A stretch of DNA of 13,750 nucleotides, from contig DATKRO010000085.1 of assembly GCA_035532115.1 (NCBI GenBank), positions 1-13,750 on the forward strand, read 5' to 3'. Position 1 is the first letter of the stretch, and each line of letters begins with the position of its first letter. The position numbers were made by a program, and so were the translations under genes. The DNA is from Acaudatibacter sp035532115 (lineage in GTDB: Bacteria; Pseudomonadota; Alphaproteobacteria; Caulobacterales; Caulobacteraceae). Below are positions 6,362 through 13,720 of the stretch, in pieces. The notes under the pieces are model-generated. The model was given only the letters and a program-made list of their open reading frames with translations. It was not told the DNA's origin and did no database searches.

Positions 6362-7469
6362 CCGCCTCGGCCGGCGCTGCGCCCAGGAGCAGGGGTTCCA
6401 GGATCTGCGCCGCGATCTGACGCACCACCGGCACGGCGACGCCGTCCCCCGCCAGGCGCAGGGCGGCGTTCGCCGACGCCGGCAGCCGGTAGCTCTCCGG
6501 CAGGCCCATCAGCCGCGCGGCCTCGCGCGGGGTGATCAGCCGGCTGCGCACGGCGCCCTGGTCCACGACGACGACGAACTGTCTCGAGGAGCCGCCGGCC
6601 GGCGTCCTGAGGCACCCCGCCAGCCCGTCGAACCGCACCTCGGCGCGCTGACGCCCGCCGCGCATGCGCCTGAAGACGGCGCCCACGCGGCGCTCGCCCG
6701 ATCCGATCGCCGCCGCGAGCCGCGCCCGGTGCAGATCATCCATCATCGCCAGCAACGCCGCGGTCTTCTCGTCCGAACGCCAGACGACGGCCCCGTCCGG
6801 CTCCAGCAGCGTCCCGAGATCGAGGTTGCGGCGCGGCGGGTCGGCCAGTCGCCAGTCGATCCAGCGCGCTTTCAACGAAGCCGGCAGGCGCGCCTGGGCG
6901 AGGCGCACGGCGCGGCTCGCGCTCGGGGCGCCGGCGAGCCGCCCGGCGCACTCGAGCGTGGCGACGATCACCGCCCTCGGACGCGAGTGGGGCAGGAAGC
7001 GGGCGGCATCGACCTCGAGCGCGCCGAAGCTGTAGCCGGCGCCGGCCAGGGCGGCGCAGACCGCCTCGAAATCGCGGCCGCCGTGCGAGGTGAACAGGCC
7101 GACGACGTTCTCGAGGACGATCGCGCGCGGGGCGCGGCCCTGCGCGGCGAGCGCCTCCATCAGCCACCAGAAGCCGAAGAAGGCCGACGAACGCGCGCCC
7201 GAAAGCCCGGCGCGACCGCCGGCGAGGCTCAGATCCTGGCACGGGCTGGAGGCCCAGGCCAGATCTGCGCGTCCCGGCAGGTCGTGCGGGCGGAGATTCC
7301 ACACGTCGCCCGCATGCAGATGCTCGCCGCCGAAGTTGTCGCGATAGGCCCCGGCCTTGACGGCGTCGAAATCGTTGGCGAACCGGCACTCCCACGCGGC
7401 GCCCAGCCCAAGCCGCGCCATGCCGCCGCCGGCGAAGAACTCGTAGAAGGTCAAGGGTGCGCGACTCAT
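6354..7469 (-). CDS. DNA (cytosine-5-)-methyltransferase
   Basis: This is a 371-aa C5-cytosine methyltransferase that methylates cytosine within a specific DNA site using S-adenosylmethionine. The motifs appear in order: motif I FYEFFAGGGMARLGLG (8-23, SAM binding), motif IV SSPCQDLSLAG with the catalytic Cys77, motif VI LENVVGL with Glu120, motif VIII as HSRPR (161-165, where QxRxR is usual), a target-recognition region about 175-290, motif IX around RLITPREAARLMGLPESY, and motif X GDGVAVPVVRQIA. The specificity cannot be read from sequence. No restriction endonuclease is nearby, while vsr lies downstream beyond cysK, which fits a Dcm-like solitary methyltransferase with mismatch repair rather than a full restriction system. 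No clear Shine-Dalgarno precedes the ATG (only a weak CAGAG), so the start is less certain than the identity. Confidence 0.93.
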   Translation of the reverse strand: MSRAPLTFYEFFAGGGMARLGLGAAWECRFANDFDAVKAGAYRDNFGGEHLHAGDVWNLRPHDLPGRADLAWASSPCQDLSLAGGRAGLSGARSSAFFGFWWLMEALAAQGRAPRAIVLENVVGLFTSHGGRDFEAVCAALAGAGYSFGALEVDAARFLPHSRPRAVIVATLECAGRLAGAPSASRAVRLAQARLPASLKARWIDWRLADPPRRNLDLGTLLEPDGAVVWRSDEKTAALLAMMDDLHRARLAAAIGSGERRVGAVFRRMRGGRQRAEVRFDGLAGCLRTPAGGSSRQFVVVVDQGAVRSRLITPREAARLMGLPESYRLPASANAALRLAGDGVAVPVVRQIAAQILEPLLLGAAPAEAAA

Positions 7470-7521
7470 CTGTCGCGAACTCTGAAGCGATTTGCGCGCC
7501 CTGTCTCTGGCCCGTCGGGTC

Positions 7522-7619
7522 GTTCGAGACGCCCGCCGTCGCGGCCTCCTCAGGCTGGCCAGGAGGGTGCGGTCGTGATCGCGTCATGGCGAGGAGGGAC
7601 GCCTCTCCGCGTCTCGAAC
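7522..7619. repeat. REP-like element bounded by GTTCGAGACGC inverted repeats
   Basis: GTTCGAGACGC (7522-7532) and its exact complement GCGTCTCGAAC (7609-7619) enclose 76 bases. Inside, CCTCCT (7545-7550) pairs with AGGAGG (7561-7566), and a further GGCGAGGAGGGACGC follows. Terminal TTCGAGACGC arms with an internal CCTC...GAGG hairpin resemble a repeated intergenic element that I know from many alphaproteobacterial chromosomes. It occupies most of the spacer between the divergently transcribed methyltransferase and amidohydrolase genes, leaving little room for their promoters. Confidence 0.6.
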
Positions 7620-7644
7620 CACGCAAGCCGGGCGCCGCCATGCC

Positions 7645-7668
7645 GGCCGCTTTCCGGGCCGCTTTCCG
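7645..7668. repeat. 12-bp tandem duplication
   Basis: GGCCGCTTTCCG occurs twice back to back (7645-7656 and 7657-7668), followed by GGGC. It lies about 70 bp upstream of the amidohydrolase start codon. No function is suggested; a slippage duplication is the simplest reading. Confidence 0.8.
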
Positions 7669-7736
7669 GGCTTGGCGATCCAGGCCTTCGGCCGCACAAT
7701 GTGACCGGCGATCAGGCAGCCTGAAGGGAGACGGCC

Positions 7737-9482
7737 ATGGAGCGGCCCTATGATCTCGTCGTGCGCGGCGGGCTCGTCTACGACGGCACGGGCGCCGAGG
7801 GGTTCGAGGCCGACGTGGCGGTCAGGGACGGGCGCATCGCCGCCGTCGGGGAGGTGCGCGGCGCCGGCGCCGAGGAGATCGACGCGAGGGACAAGATCGT
7901 CGCGCCCGGCTTCGTCGACATCCACACCCACTACGACGGCCAGGCGACCTGGGAATCGCGCATGCAGCCCTCGTCCTGGCACGGCGTCACCACGGTGGTG
8001 ATGGGCAACTGCGGCGTCGGATTCGCGCCGTGCCGGCCCGAGGACCGCGACCGGCTGGTGCGGCTGATGGAGGGCGTCGAGGACATTCCCTTCCCGGTGC
8101 TCGCCGAAGGGCTGCCATGGAACTGGGAGAGCTATCCCGACTACCTCGCCAGTCTGGAGCGCCGCCGCTTCGACATCGATATCGGCTCGCAGTTGCCGCA
8201 TGCGGCGGTGCGGGTCTTCGTCATGGGCGAGCGCGGCGCCAACCGCGAGCCGGCCACCGGAGCCGACATCGCCCGCATGGCGCAGATCGCCAGGGCCGCG
8301 GCCGAGGCGGGCGCGTTGGGCTTTTCCACCTCGCGCACCTTGAACCACCGCACCAGCGACGGCCAGCCGACGCCGACCTTGACCGCGGGCGAGGACGAAC
8401 TCACCGGCATCGCGCTGGGCCTCGCCGCCGCCGGCAAGGGCGTGCTGCAGTTCGTCTCCGATTTTGCCGACGAGGCGGCCGAGTTCGCCATGCTGCGCCG
8501 GGTGGTCGAGCGTTCGGGGCGGCCGATGTCGTTCTCGCTGGTGCAGAGCCCGGTAAGGCCCGACAACTACCGCACCCTGCTGGCCGCGGTGGACGATGCG
8601 GTCGCCGCGGGCCTGAAGATCAAGGCCCAGGTCGCCGCGCGCCCCGTCGGCGTGCTCTTCGGCCTTGAGCTGACCATGAACCCGTTCAGCCCCTGGCCGG
8701 TCTACAAGGAGATCTCCAGGCGGTCGCTGGCCGAGCGGGTGGCGCTGCTGAACGACCCGGAATTCCGCGAACGCCTGCTGTCGCATCCGCCCGAGGGCCG
8801 GGTGCGCGGTCGCTTGCGCGACTGGACCAACATGCATCCCGTCGCCGGCCTGCCCGATTACGAGCCGACGCCCGCGACCTCCATCGCCGCCATCGCCGAA
8901 CGGACCGGCAAGGCGCCCGAGGTGGTGGCCCTCGATCATCTGGTGTCGCAGGACGGCCATTCGATGATCTACGTGCCGGTGCTCAACTATGCCGAGGGCT
9001 CGCTGGAGCCGGCGCGCCAGATGATCGGCCATGCGCACGCCATCCCGGGGCTTTCCGACGGCGGCGCCCACGTCGGCACCATCTGCGACGGCAGCTTCCC
9101 GACGACGCTCCTCACCCACTGGACGCGCGACCGCACCCGCGGGCCGAAGATACCGCTCGCCGACGTCATCCGCCTGCAGGCGCGCGAGACGGCGCGGGCG
9201 GTGGGCCTCGACGATCGCGGCGTGCTCGCGCCCGGCTATCGCGCCGACCTCAACGTCATCGACCACGCGCGCCTCACCCTGCATCCGCCGCAGGTCGCCT
9301 ACGATCTGCCCGCCGGCGGCAGGCGCCTGCTGCAAAGGGCGAGCGGCTACTGCGCCACCGTGGTCGCCGGCGAGATCACCTACCGCGACGGCGAGGCGAC
9401 CGGCGCTCTGCCCGGCCGCCTGCTGCGCGGCGCGAGGGCGGCGCCGGCGGCGGCGGCGCGCGTCCCGGCGGCGGCGGGATAG
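7737..9482 (+). CDS. D-aminoacylase-like amidohydrolase
   Basis: This 581-aa protein belongs to the N-acyl-D-amino-acid deacylase branch of the amidohydrolase superfamily. It begins with the small beta domain (YDLVVRGGLVYDGTG) leading into the metal motif GFVDIHTHYDGQ (His63, His65), then GNCGVGFAP with Cys92, a metal ligand in characterised D-aminoacylases. The catalytic Asp is probably Asp441 in LSDGGAHVG. The two further histidine ligands of D-aminoacylase are not obvious: the matching regions read FVSDF (239-243) and SFSLVQSP (265-272). The C-terminus returns to the beta domain (GYRADLNVIDH) and ends in an Ala/Arg-rich tail. It is probably cytoplasmic, as no signal peptide is seen. AAGGGAGA precedes the ATG. 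The gene stands alone, and the substrate may not be a D-amino acid derivative. Confidence 0.86.
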   Translation: MERPYDLVVRGGLVYDGTGAEGFEADVAVRDGRIAAVGEVRGAGAEEIDARDKIVAPGFVDIHTHYDGQATWESRMQPSSWHGVTTVVMGNCGVGFAPCRPEDRDRLVRLMEGVEDIPFPVLAEGLPWNWESYPDYLASLERRRFDIDIGSQLPHAAVRVFVMGERGANREPATGADIARMAQIARAAAEAGALGFSTSRTLNHRTSDGQPTPTLTAGEDELTGIALGLAAAGKGVLQFVSDFADEAAEFAMLRRVVERSGRPMSFSLVQSPVRPDNYRTLLAAVDDAVAAGLKIKAQVAARPVGVLFGLELTMNPFSPWPVYKEISRRSLAERVALLNDPEFRERLLSHPPEGRVRGRLRDWTNMHPVAGLPDYEPTPATSIAAIAERTGKAPEVVALDHLVSQDGHSMIYVPVLNYAEGSLEPARQMIGHAHAIPGLSDGGAHVGTICDGSFPTTLLTHWTRDRTRGPKIPLADVIRLQARETARAVGLDDRGVLAPGYRADLNVIDHARLTLHPPQVAYDLPAGGRRLLQRASGYCATVVAGEITYRDGEATGALPGRLLRGARAAPAAAARVPAAAG

Positions 9483-9518
9483 GGCGCGTCCAGTCGCCGG
9501 AACATCGGTGGCCTGGAT

Positions 9519-9547
9519 TTGACAGGGCGCGCGCCTTCCCCTATTGC
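9519..9547 (+). promoter_or_regulatory. Promoter for the rpmH-rnpA-yidC cluster
   Basis: A perfect -35 hexamer TTGACA (9519-9524) is followed after exactly 17 bases by TATTGC (9542-9547), which matches the -10 consensus in its first three bases. It lies 42 bases before the GTG of rpmH, in the only spacer of the cluster large enough for a promoter. It probably drives the whole rpmH-rnpA-yidC-engB-argB series. Confidence 0.68.
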
Positions 9548-9588
9548 CGCGCGCTCACCCGAGCCTGACTTTCGGAGCCCGTTCCCCC

Positions 9589-9723
9589 GTGAAGCGCACG
9601 TTTCAGCCTTCCCGCCTCGTGCGCAAGCGCCGGCACGGCTTCCGCTCGCGCATGGCGACCAGGAACGGACGCAAGGTGATCGCGCGCCGCCGCGCCCAGG
9701 GCCGCAAGCGCCTGACGGCCTAG
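9589..9723 (+). CDS. rpmH: 50S ribosomal protein L34
   Basis: This encodes the 44-aa ribosomal protein L34. Translated from the GTG at 9589 it reads MKRTFQPSRLVRKRRHGFRS and continues through MATRNGRKVIARRRAQGRKR to LTA, the nearly invariant sequence of this family at full length. The GTG start is required, because the only internal ATG (in the MATRNG region) would remove half the protein. A Shine-Dalgarno GGAG (9574-9577) lies 11 bases upstream. The gene is too small and has the wrong start codon for many ORF finders. Its TAG stop is in the same reading frame as rnpA, with no further stop between them. Confidence 0.97.
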   Translation: MKRTFQPSRLVRKRRHGFRSRMATRNGRKVIARRRAQGRKRLTA

Positions 9724-9765
9724 CGGCGCGATCCAGCCAAGCCGGAGGGGGCCACGCGGTCGTCG

Positions 9766-10200
9766 CTGCGACCTGAAACGTCCCCAGCCGCCCCGCCCCT
9801 CGAACGGCTGAGGAAGCGCGCCGATTTCCTGGCGGCGGCGAAGGGCCGCTCCCTGGCCAGGGGCGCGGTGCTGACGCAGGCGCGGCGGCGCGGCGACGGC
9901 GAGGCGCGGGTGCGCCTGGGCTTCACCGCCACGCGACGGATCGGGGGGGCGGTGGAGCGCAACCGCGCCAGACGGCGCATCAAGGAAGCCGTGCGCCTGG
10001 TCGCGCCGGGCTTGGTGGTCCCGGGGTGCGACTATGTGTTCATCGCCAGGGCCGGCGCCATCGCGCGCTCTTGGCCGGCGCTGCTTGACGACGTGAAAAG
10101 CGCGCTGATAAGGCTCGCCGCCGATCTTTGCGCCCCTGCGGGCGAAACCGCGGCGCCGCCCCCCACGTCCGCCCCCGCCGCAGCCCATGAAGAACGATAA
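9766..10200 (+). CDS. rnpA: Ribonuclease P protein component
   Basis: This encodes the basic protein subunit of RNase P, which matures tRNA 5' ends together with the catalytic RNA. The conserved N-terminus LERLRKRADFLAAAKG starts at 9799, and the signature RNRARRRIKEAVR (the RNR motif) lies centrally. The Ala/Pro-rich C-terminus (PAGETAAPPPTSAPAAA) is an extension beyond the core. No ATG, GTG or TTG exists in frame between the rpmH stop and the conserved N-terminus; the first GTG (9868) would delete it. I place the start provisionally at CTG 9766 (LRPETSPAAPPLER); ACG at 9754, five bases after GGAGG (9744-9748), is the alternative. The last 14 bases overlap yidC. yidD, often found between these genes, is absent. 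Confidence 0.88.
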   Translation: MRPETSPAAPPLERLRKRADFLAAAKGRSLARGAVLTQARRRGDGEARVRLGFTATRRIGGAVERNRARRRIKEAVRLVAPGLVVPGCDYVFIARAGAIARSWPALLDDVKSALIRLAADLCAPAGETAAPPPTSAPAAAHEER

Positions 10201-12067
10201 CCGCAACTTCCTGATCTTCGTCCTGGTGCTGCTGCCGCTGCTGGTGCTTTACGAGCTCTTCGTCGTCGAGCCGATCCAGAAGAAGCATCAGGCCGAGCAG
10301 GCCCAGGCGCAGGTTCAGGCGCAGGCCGCGGCCGCGATCGCCAAGCAGGCCGGCGTGCCGCTGGGCGCCAACGGCCAGCCGGTCGCCGTGGCGCTGCCGC
10401 TCGCCCGCGCGCTCGCCGCCTCGCCGCGGGTGGCGATCCGGACCCCGTCCCTGACCGGTTCGATCGGCCTGCGAGGCGCCGGGCTGGACGATCTCTTCCT
10501 GTGTGGGACCAACCCGCGCCCCGGCGATCCGACCTGCTATCACCAGAGCGTCGCCGCGGGCTCGCCGCCGGTGGACCTGCTGCGGCCGCTGGGCGCGGCG
10601 GACGCCTATTTCGCCGTGCTCGGCTGGCAGGGCTCGAACCTGACCGGCCTTCCCGACGAGGACACCCTGTGGACCCAGGCCTCGGCCGGACCGCTGACCC
10701 CGGAACACCCGCTGGAACTGACCTACGCCTCGCCGGCGGGCCTCCTGTTTCATCGCCAGATCGCGGTGGACAAGCTCGATCTCTTCACCGTCACCGACAC
10801 GGTGCGCAACCAGGGAGCGGCGCCGGTCACCATCGAGCCCTACGGCTCGGTGCAGCGCCGCGGCCTGCCGCCCGACCTCGGCAAGGTGAACATCGTCCAC
10901 GAGGGCGCCATCGGCGTGCTGGGCGGCACGCTGCGCGAAGCCAAGTACGCCGCCTGGAAGAAGAGCGCGGCGACGAAGCAGGGCGTCGCCGATCAGTACA
11001 GCTCGACCGGCGGCTGGCTCGGCATCACCGACAAGTACTGGATGACCACCTTCATTCCGCCCCAGAACGAGCCCGTCCAGGCGCAGTTCCGCGTGACCCA
11101 GCCCGGCGGCCTCGTCGATGACTACGAGACCGCCTACACCGGCCAGCCGCGCCTGGTCGCGCCGGGCGCCACGGTCAGCGAAGTCACCCACGTCTTCGCC
11201 GGCGCCAAGGTGGTGGCGACGCTGAACGCCTATGGCCAGGCGCTGCACGCCCCGCATTTCGTCAAGGCGGTGGACTGGGGGATCCTCGAAGTCCTCACCA
11301 AGCCGATGTTCGAGCTCCTGGACTTCTACGCCCGCCATCTGGCCAACTTCGGCCTGGCCATCCTGGCGCTCACGGTGACCATCCGGGTGCTGCTGTTCCC
11401 GATCTTCAACGCCTCCTACGCGATGTCGACGAAGATGAAAAAGGTGCAGCCTCAGATGAAGGCGCTGCAGGAGAAGCACAAGAACGACCAGCAGGCGCTG
11501 CAGAAGGAGACGATGGCGCTCTATCAGCGCGAGAAGATCAATCCGGTCACCGGCTGCATCCCCATGCTGGTGCCGATCCCGGTGTTCTTCTCGCTCTACA
11601 AGGTGTTCACCGTCACCATCGAGATGCGCCACGCCCACTTCCTCTGGATCAAGGACCTGTCGGCGCCCGACCAGACGACGATCTGGAACCTGTTCGGACT
11701 GATTCCCTGGGACCCGTTCACCAATGGCGTCGTGGAAGCGGCGATGCACCTGCCGTTCGTCGGCGGCATCGTCGGTCTGATCATGCACCTGGGGGCATGG
11801 CCGATCATCTATGGCGTGACCATGTGGCTGACCCAGCTAACCGGACCGCCGATGACCGGGGTGGATCCCACCCAGCAGAAGCTGCTGCGCCTGATGCCGT
11901 TCATCTTCATGTTCCTGTTCACCCAGTACACCGTCGGCATCGTCATCTATTGGTCGTTCTCCAGCGTCTTCACCATGACGCAGCAGTACGTGCTGATGCG
12001 CCGCTTCAAGGTTGACAATCCCATCGACGCCTTCTTCGCCAGATTCGCCCACAAGGCGTCGGGGTGA
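10187..12067 (+). CDS. yidC: Membrane protein insertase YidC
   Basis: This is a 626-aa inner-membrane insertase that inserts and folds membrane proteins, alone or with SecYEG. It has the Gram-negative layout: an N-terminal membrane anchor (about 7-27), an Ala/Gln-rich linker (about 33-65), a large periplasmic beta domain to about 355, and the conserved five-helix core. The core begins near FARHLANFGLA-like sequence (YARHLANFGLAILALTVTIR) and includes Arg400 in TIRVLLFPIF, equivalent to the groove Arg366 of E. coli. Next come the cytoplasmic coiled coil (MKKVQPQMKALQEKHKND), the INPVTGCIPMLVPIPVFFSLY helix region, and the closing helix IYWSFSSVFTMTQQY. The start overlaps rnpA by 14 bases and the stop overlaps engB (GTGA), so all three are probably translated from one message. 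Confidence 0.97.
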   Translation: MKNDNRNFLIFVLVLLPLLVLYELFVVEPIQKKHQAEQAQAQVQAQAAAAIAKQAGVPLGANGQPVAVALPLARALAASPRVAIRTPSLTGSIGLRGAGLDDLFLCGTNPRPGDPTCYHQSVAAGSPPVDLLRPLGAADAYFAVLGWQGSNLTGLPDEDTLWTQASAGPLTPEHPLELTYASPAGLLFHRQIAVDKLDLFTVTDTVRNQGAAPVTIEPYGSVQRRGLPPDLGKVNIVHEGAIGVLGGTLREAKYAAWKKSAATKQGVADQYSSTGGWLGITDKYWMTTFIPPQNEPVQAQFRVTQPGGLVDDYETAYTGQPRLVAPGATVSEVTHVFAGAKVVATLNAYGQALHAPHFVKAVDWGILEVLTKPMFELLDFYARHLANFGLAILALTVTIRVLLFPIFNASYAMSTKMKKVQPQMKALQEKHKNDQQALQKETMALYQREKINPVTGCIPMLVPIPVFFSLYKVFTVTIEMRHAHFLWIKDLSAPDQTTIWNLFGLIPWDPFTNGVVEAAMHLPFVGGIVGLIMHLGAWPIIYGVTMWLTQLTGPPMTGVDPTQQKLLRLMPFIFMFLFTQYTVGIVIYWSFSSVFTMTQQYVLMRRFKVDNPIDAFFARFAHKASG

Positions 12068-12726
12068 GCGCGGACTTCGGGCCGGCCGAGATCGAGGCGG
12101 CCCGCATCCTGTTCGCCCGGCCGGTGAGCTTCCTGATGGGAGCGGCGCTGATCGAGCAGCTGCCACCCCCCGACCTGCCCGAGATCGCCTTCGCCGGCCG
12201 CTCGAACGTCGGCAAGTCCAGCCTGATCAACGCCCTCGTCGGCCGCTCCGGCCTGGCGCGCAGCTCCGGCGATCCGGGCCGCACGCGCGAGGTGAACTTC
12301 TTCGTGCTGGACGATCGCCTGCGCCTCGTCGACCTGCCCGGCTACGGCTTCGCCAAGGCCTCGCGCGGCGAGACGCGGCGGTTCCAGAACCTGGCGCGGG
12401 CCTATCTGCGCGGCCGCCCCAACCTTCGCCGGGTCGTGCTGCTGATCGATGCGCGGCACGGTCTGAAGGCGCCGGACGCTGAGGCCATGGACGCCCTCGA
12501 TGCGGCCGCGGTCTCCTACGAGCTGGTCCTCACCAAGGCCGACAAGCGCAGGTCCGGCGAGGTCGAGGCCGAACTCGCCCGGACGCTGCAGGCGGTGCGC
12601 AGGCGGCCGGCGGCCTTCCCGCGGGCGCTCGCCGCCTCGGCCCACGACGGCCAGGGCCTGCCCCAGCTGCGCGCCGAGATCGCCGCGGCCGCCCTGGGCG
12701 GGTCCGCCGGGGCCGCTTTCGAGTGA
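12064..12726 (+). CDS. engB: Ribosome biogenesis GTP-binding protein YihA/EngB
   Basis: This is a 220-aa TRAFAC-class GTPase required for assembly of the large ribosomal subunit. All G motifs are visible: G1 GRSNVGKS (45-52), G2 with Thr74 in DPGRTREVNFF, G3 DLPGYG (90-95), G4 TKAD (157-160), and G5 as ASAHDGQG near the C-terminus. The GTG start overlaps the last codons of yidC as GTGA, and translation from it gives the expected N-terminal extension before the G domain. The YidC-EngB-ArgB order is common in alphaproteobacteria. The product is slightly longer at the C-terminus (Ala/Gly-rich) than the E. coli protein. argB follows after 33 bases. Confidence 0.95.
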   Translation: MSADFGPAEIEAARILFARPVSFLMGAALIEQLPPPDLPEIAFAGRSNVGKSSLINALVGRSGLARSSGDPGRTREVNFFVLDDRLRLVDLPGYGFAKASRGETRRFQNLARAYLRGRPNLRRVVLLIDARHGLKAPDAEAMDALDAAAVSYELVLTKADKRRSGEVEAELARTLQAVRRRPAAFPRALAASAHDGQGLPQLRAEIAAAALGGSAGAAFE

Positions 12727-12733
12727 CAGAGGC

Positions 12734-12758
12734 GGGGCGCTTCGTTATCGAGCGCCCC
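12734..12758 (+). promoter_or_regulatory. Hairpin abutting the argB start codon
   Basis: GGGGCGCT (12734-12741) and AGCGCCCC (12751-12758) form a perfect 8-bp GC-rich stem with a nine-base loop, ending one base before the argB ATG. The G-rich left arm is the only ribosome-site-like sequence nearby, so folding would hide it. There is no T-run, so it is not an intrinsic terminator. Translational control of argB is a hypothesis only. Confidence 0.5.
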
Positions 12759-12759
12759 G

Positions 12760-13683
12760 ATGAACCAGGCAACCGCCAGCCGCGAGGAGCAGGGCTGGGC
12801 CACGGCCAAGACCCTGGCCGAGGCCCTGCCCTACATCCAGCGCTACGATCGCGAGATCGTGGTGATCAAATATGGCGGCCACGCCATGGGCGACGAGCAC
12901 CTGGCGCGCCTGTTCGCCGCCGACGCGGTGCTGCTGAAGCTGCTCGGCCTGCACCCGGTGGTGGTCCACGGCGGCGGCCCGCAGATCTCGCAGATGCTGG
13001 AGCGCGCCGGGGTGAAGTCCACCTTCGTCGACGGGCTGCGCATCACCGATGCGCCCACGATGGAGGTCGCGGAGATGGTGCTGTCGGGCGCCATCAACAA
13101 GGAGATCGCCAACTGGATCACCCTGGCCGGCGCCGAGGCCGACGTGCGCGGCGTCGGGCTTTCCGGCAAGGACGCGCGCCTGATCACGGTGGAAAAGGCG
13201 ACCCGGACCCGCCGCGGCCCGGGCTCGGACCTGGAGGAGCCGGTCGATCTTGGCTTCGTCGGCGAGCCCACCCGCGTCGATCCTAAGCTGATCACCGCCC
13301 TCATCCGATCCGATGACGACTACGTGCCGGTGGTCGCCCCGATCGGCGTCTCGGCCGAGGGCCAGACCTACAACATCAACGCCGACACCGTGGCCGGCGC
13401 CCTGGCCGGCGCGCTCAAGGCCAAGCGCATGATCCTGCTCACCGATGTCGCCGGCGTGATCGGCGAATCCGGCGAGCTGATCCGCCAGATGAGCGTCGCC
13501 GAGGCCAGGGGCGCGATCGCCGCCGGGATCGCCACCGGGGGGATGATCCCCAAGCTGGAGACGGCCATCGCCGCCGTCGAGGCCGGGGTGGAATCGGCGG
13601 TGATCCTGGATGGCCGGCGGCCGCACGCCATGCTGGTGGAGCTGTTCACCGAGCACGGCGCGGGCACCCTGGTGCGGGCTTGA
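12760..13683 (+). CDS. argB: Acetylglutamate kinase
   Basis: This is a 307-aa enzyme that phosphorylates N-acetyl-L-glutamate with ATP, the second step of arginine synthesis in the cytoplasm. Amino-acid kinase motifs are present: VVIKYGGHAM with Lys37, the glycine loop VHGGGPQI (69-76), the substrate-binding NINADTVAGALA (205-216), LTDVAGV, and GGMIPK with Lys265 (E. coli Lys217). An N-terminal helix of about 25 residues precedes the core (ATAKTLAEALPYIQRY), as in the longer, arginine-inhibited hexameric kinases; feedback inhibition by arginine is therefore likely but not proven. It lies 33 bases after engB behind a hairpin that touches its start codon. Length and motifs are intact. Confidence 0.96.
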   Translation: MNQATASREEQGWATAKTLAEALPYIQRYDREIVVIKYGGHAMGDEHLARLFAADAVLLKLLGLHPVVVHGGGPQISQMLERAGVKSTFVDGLRITDAPTMEVAEMVLSGAINKEIANWITLAGAEADVRGVGLSGKDARLITVEKATRTRRGPGSDLEEPVDLGFVGEPTRVDPKLITALIRSDDDYVPVVAPIGVSAEGQTYNINADTVAGALAGALKAKRMILLTDVAGVIGESGELIRQMSVAEARGAIAAGIATGGMIPKLETAIAAVEAGVESAVILDGRRPHAMLVELFTEHGAGTLVRA

Positions 13684-13720
13684 CGAGAGCGCTGGCGCCT
13701 CGCGCGTCGAGGGGGGACGC

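Noticed and set aside
7584..9335. Minus-strand frame of 583 codons opposite the amidohydrolase
   Set aside because: Antisense shadow; the plus-strand product has clear amidohydrolase motifs and a ribosome site.
9868..9870. GTG as the start of rnpA
   Set aside because: It would remove the conserved LERLRKRADF segment, which is encoded in frame just upstream.
10040..11788. Minus-strand frame of 582 codons opposite rnpA and yidC
   Set aside because: Antisense shadow of conserved genes, with no motif.
12734..12758. Intrinsic terminator after engB
   Set aside because: The stem is GC-rich but is followed by GATGAACC, not a T-run, and sits against the argB start codon.
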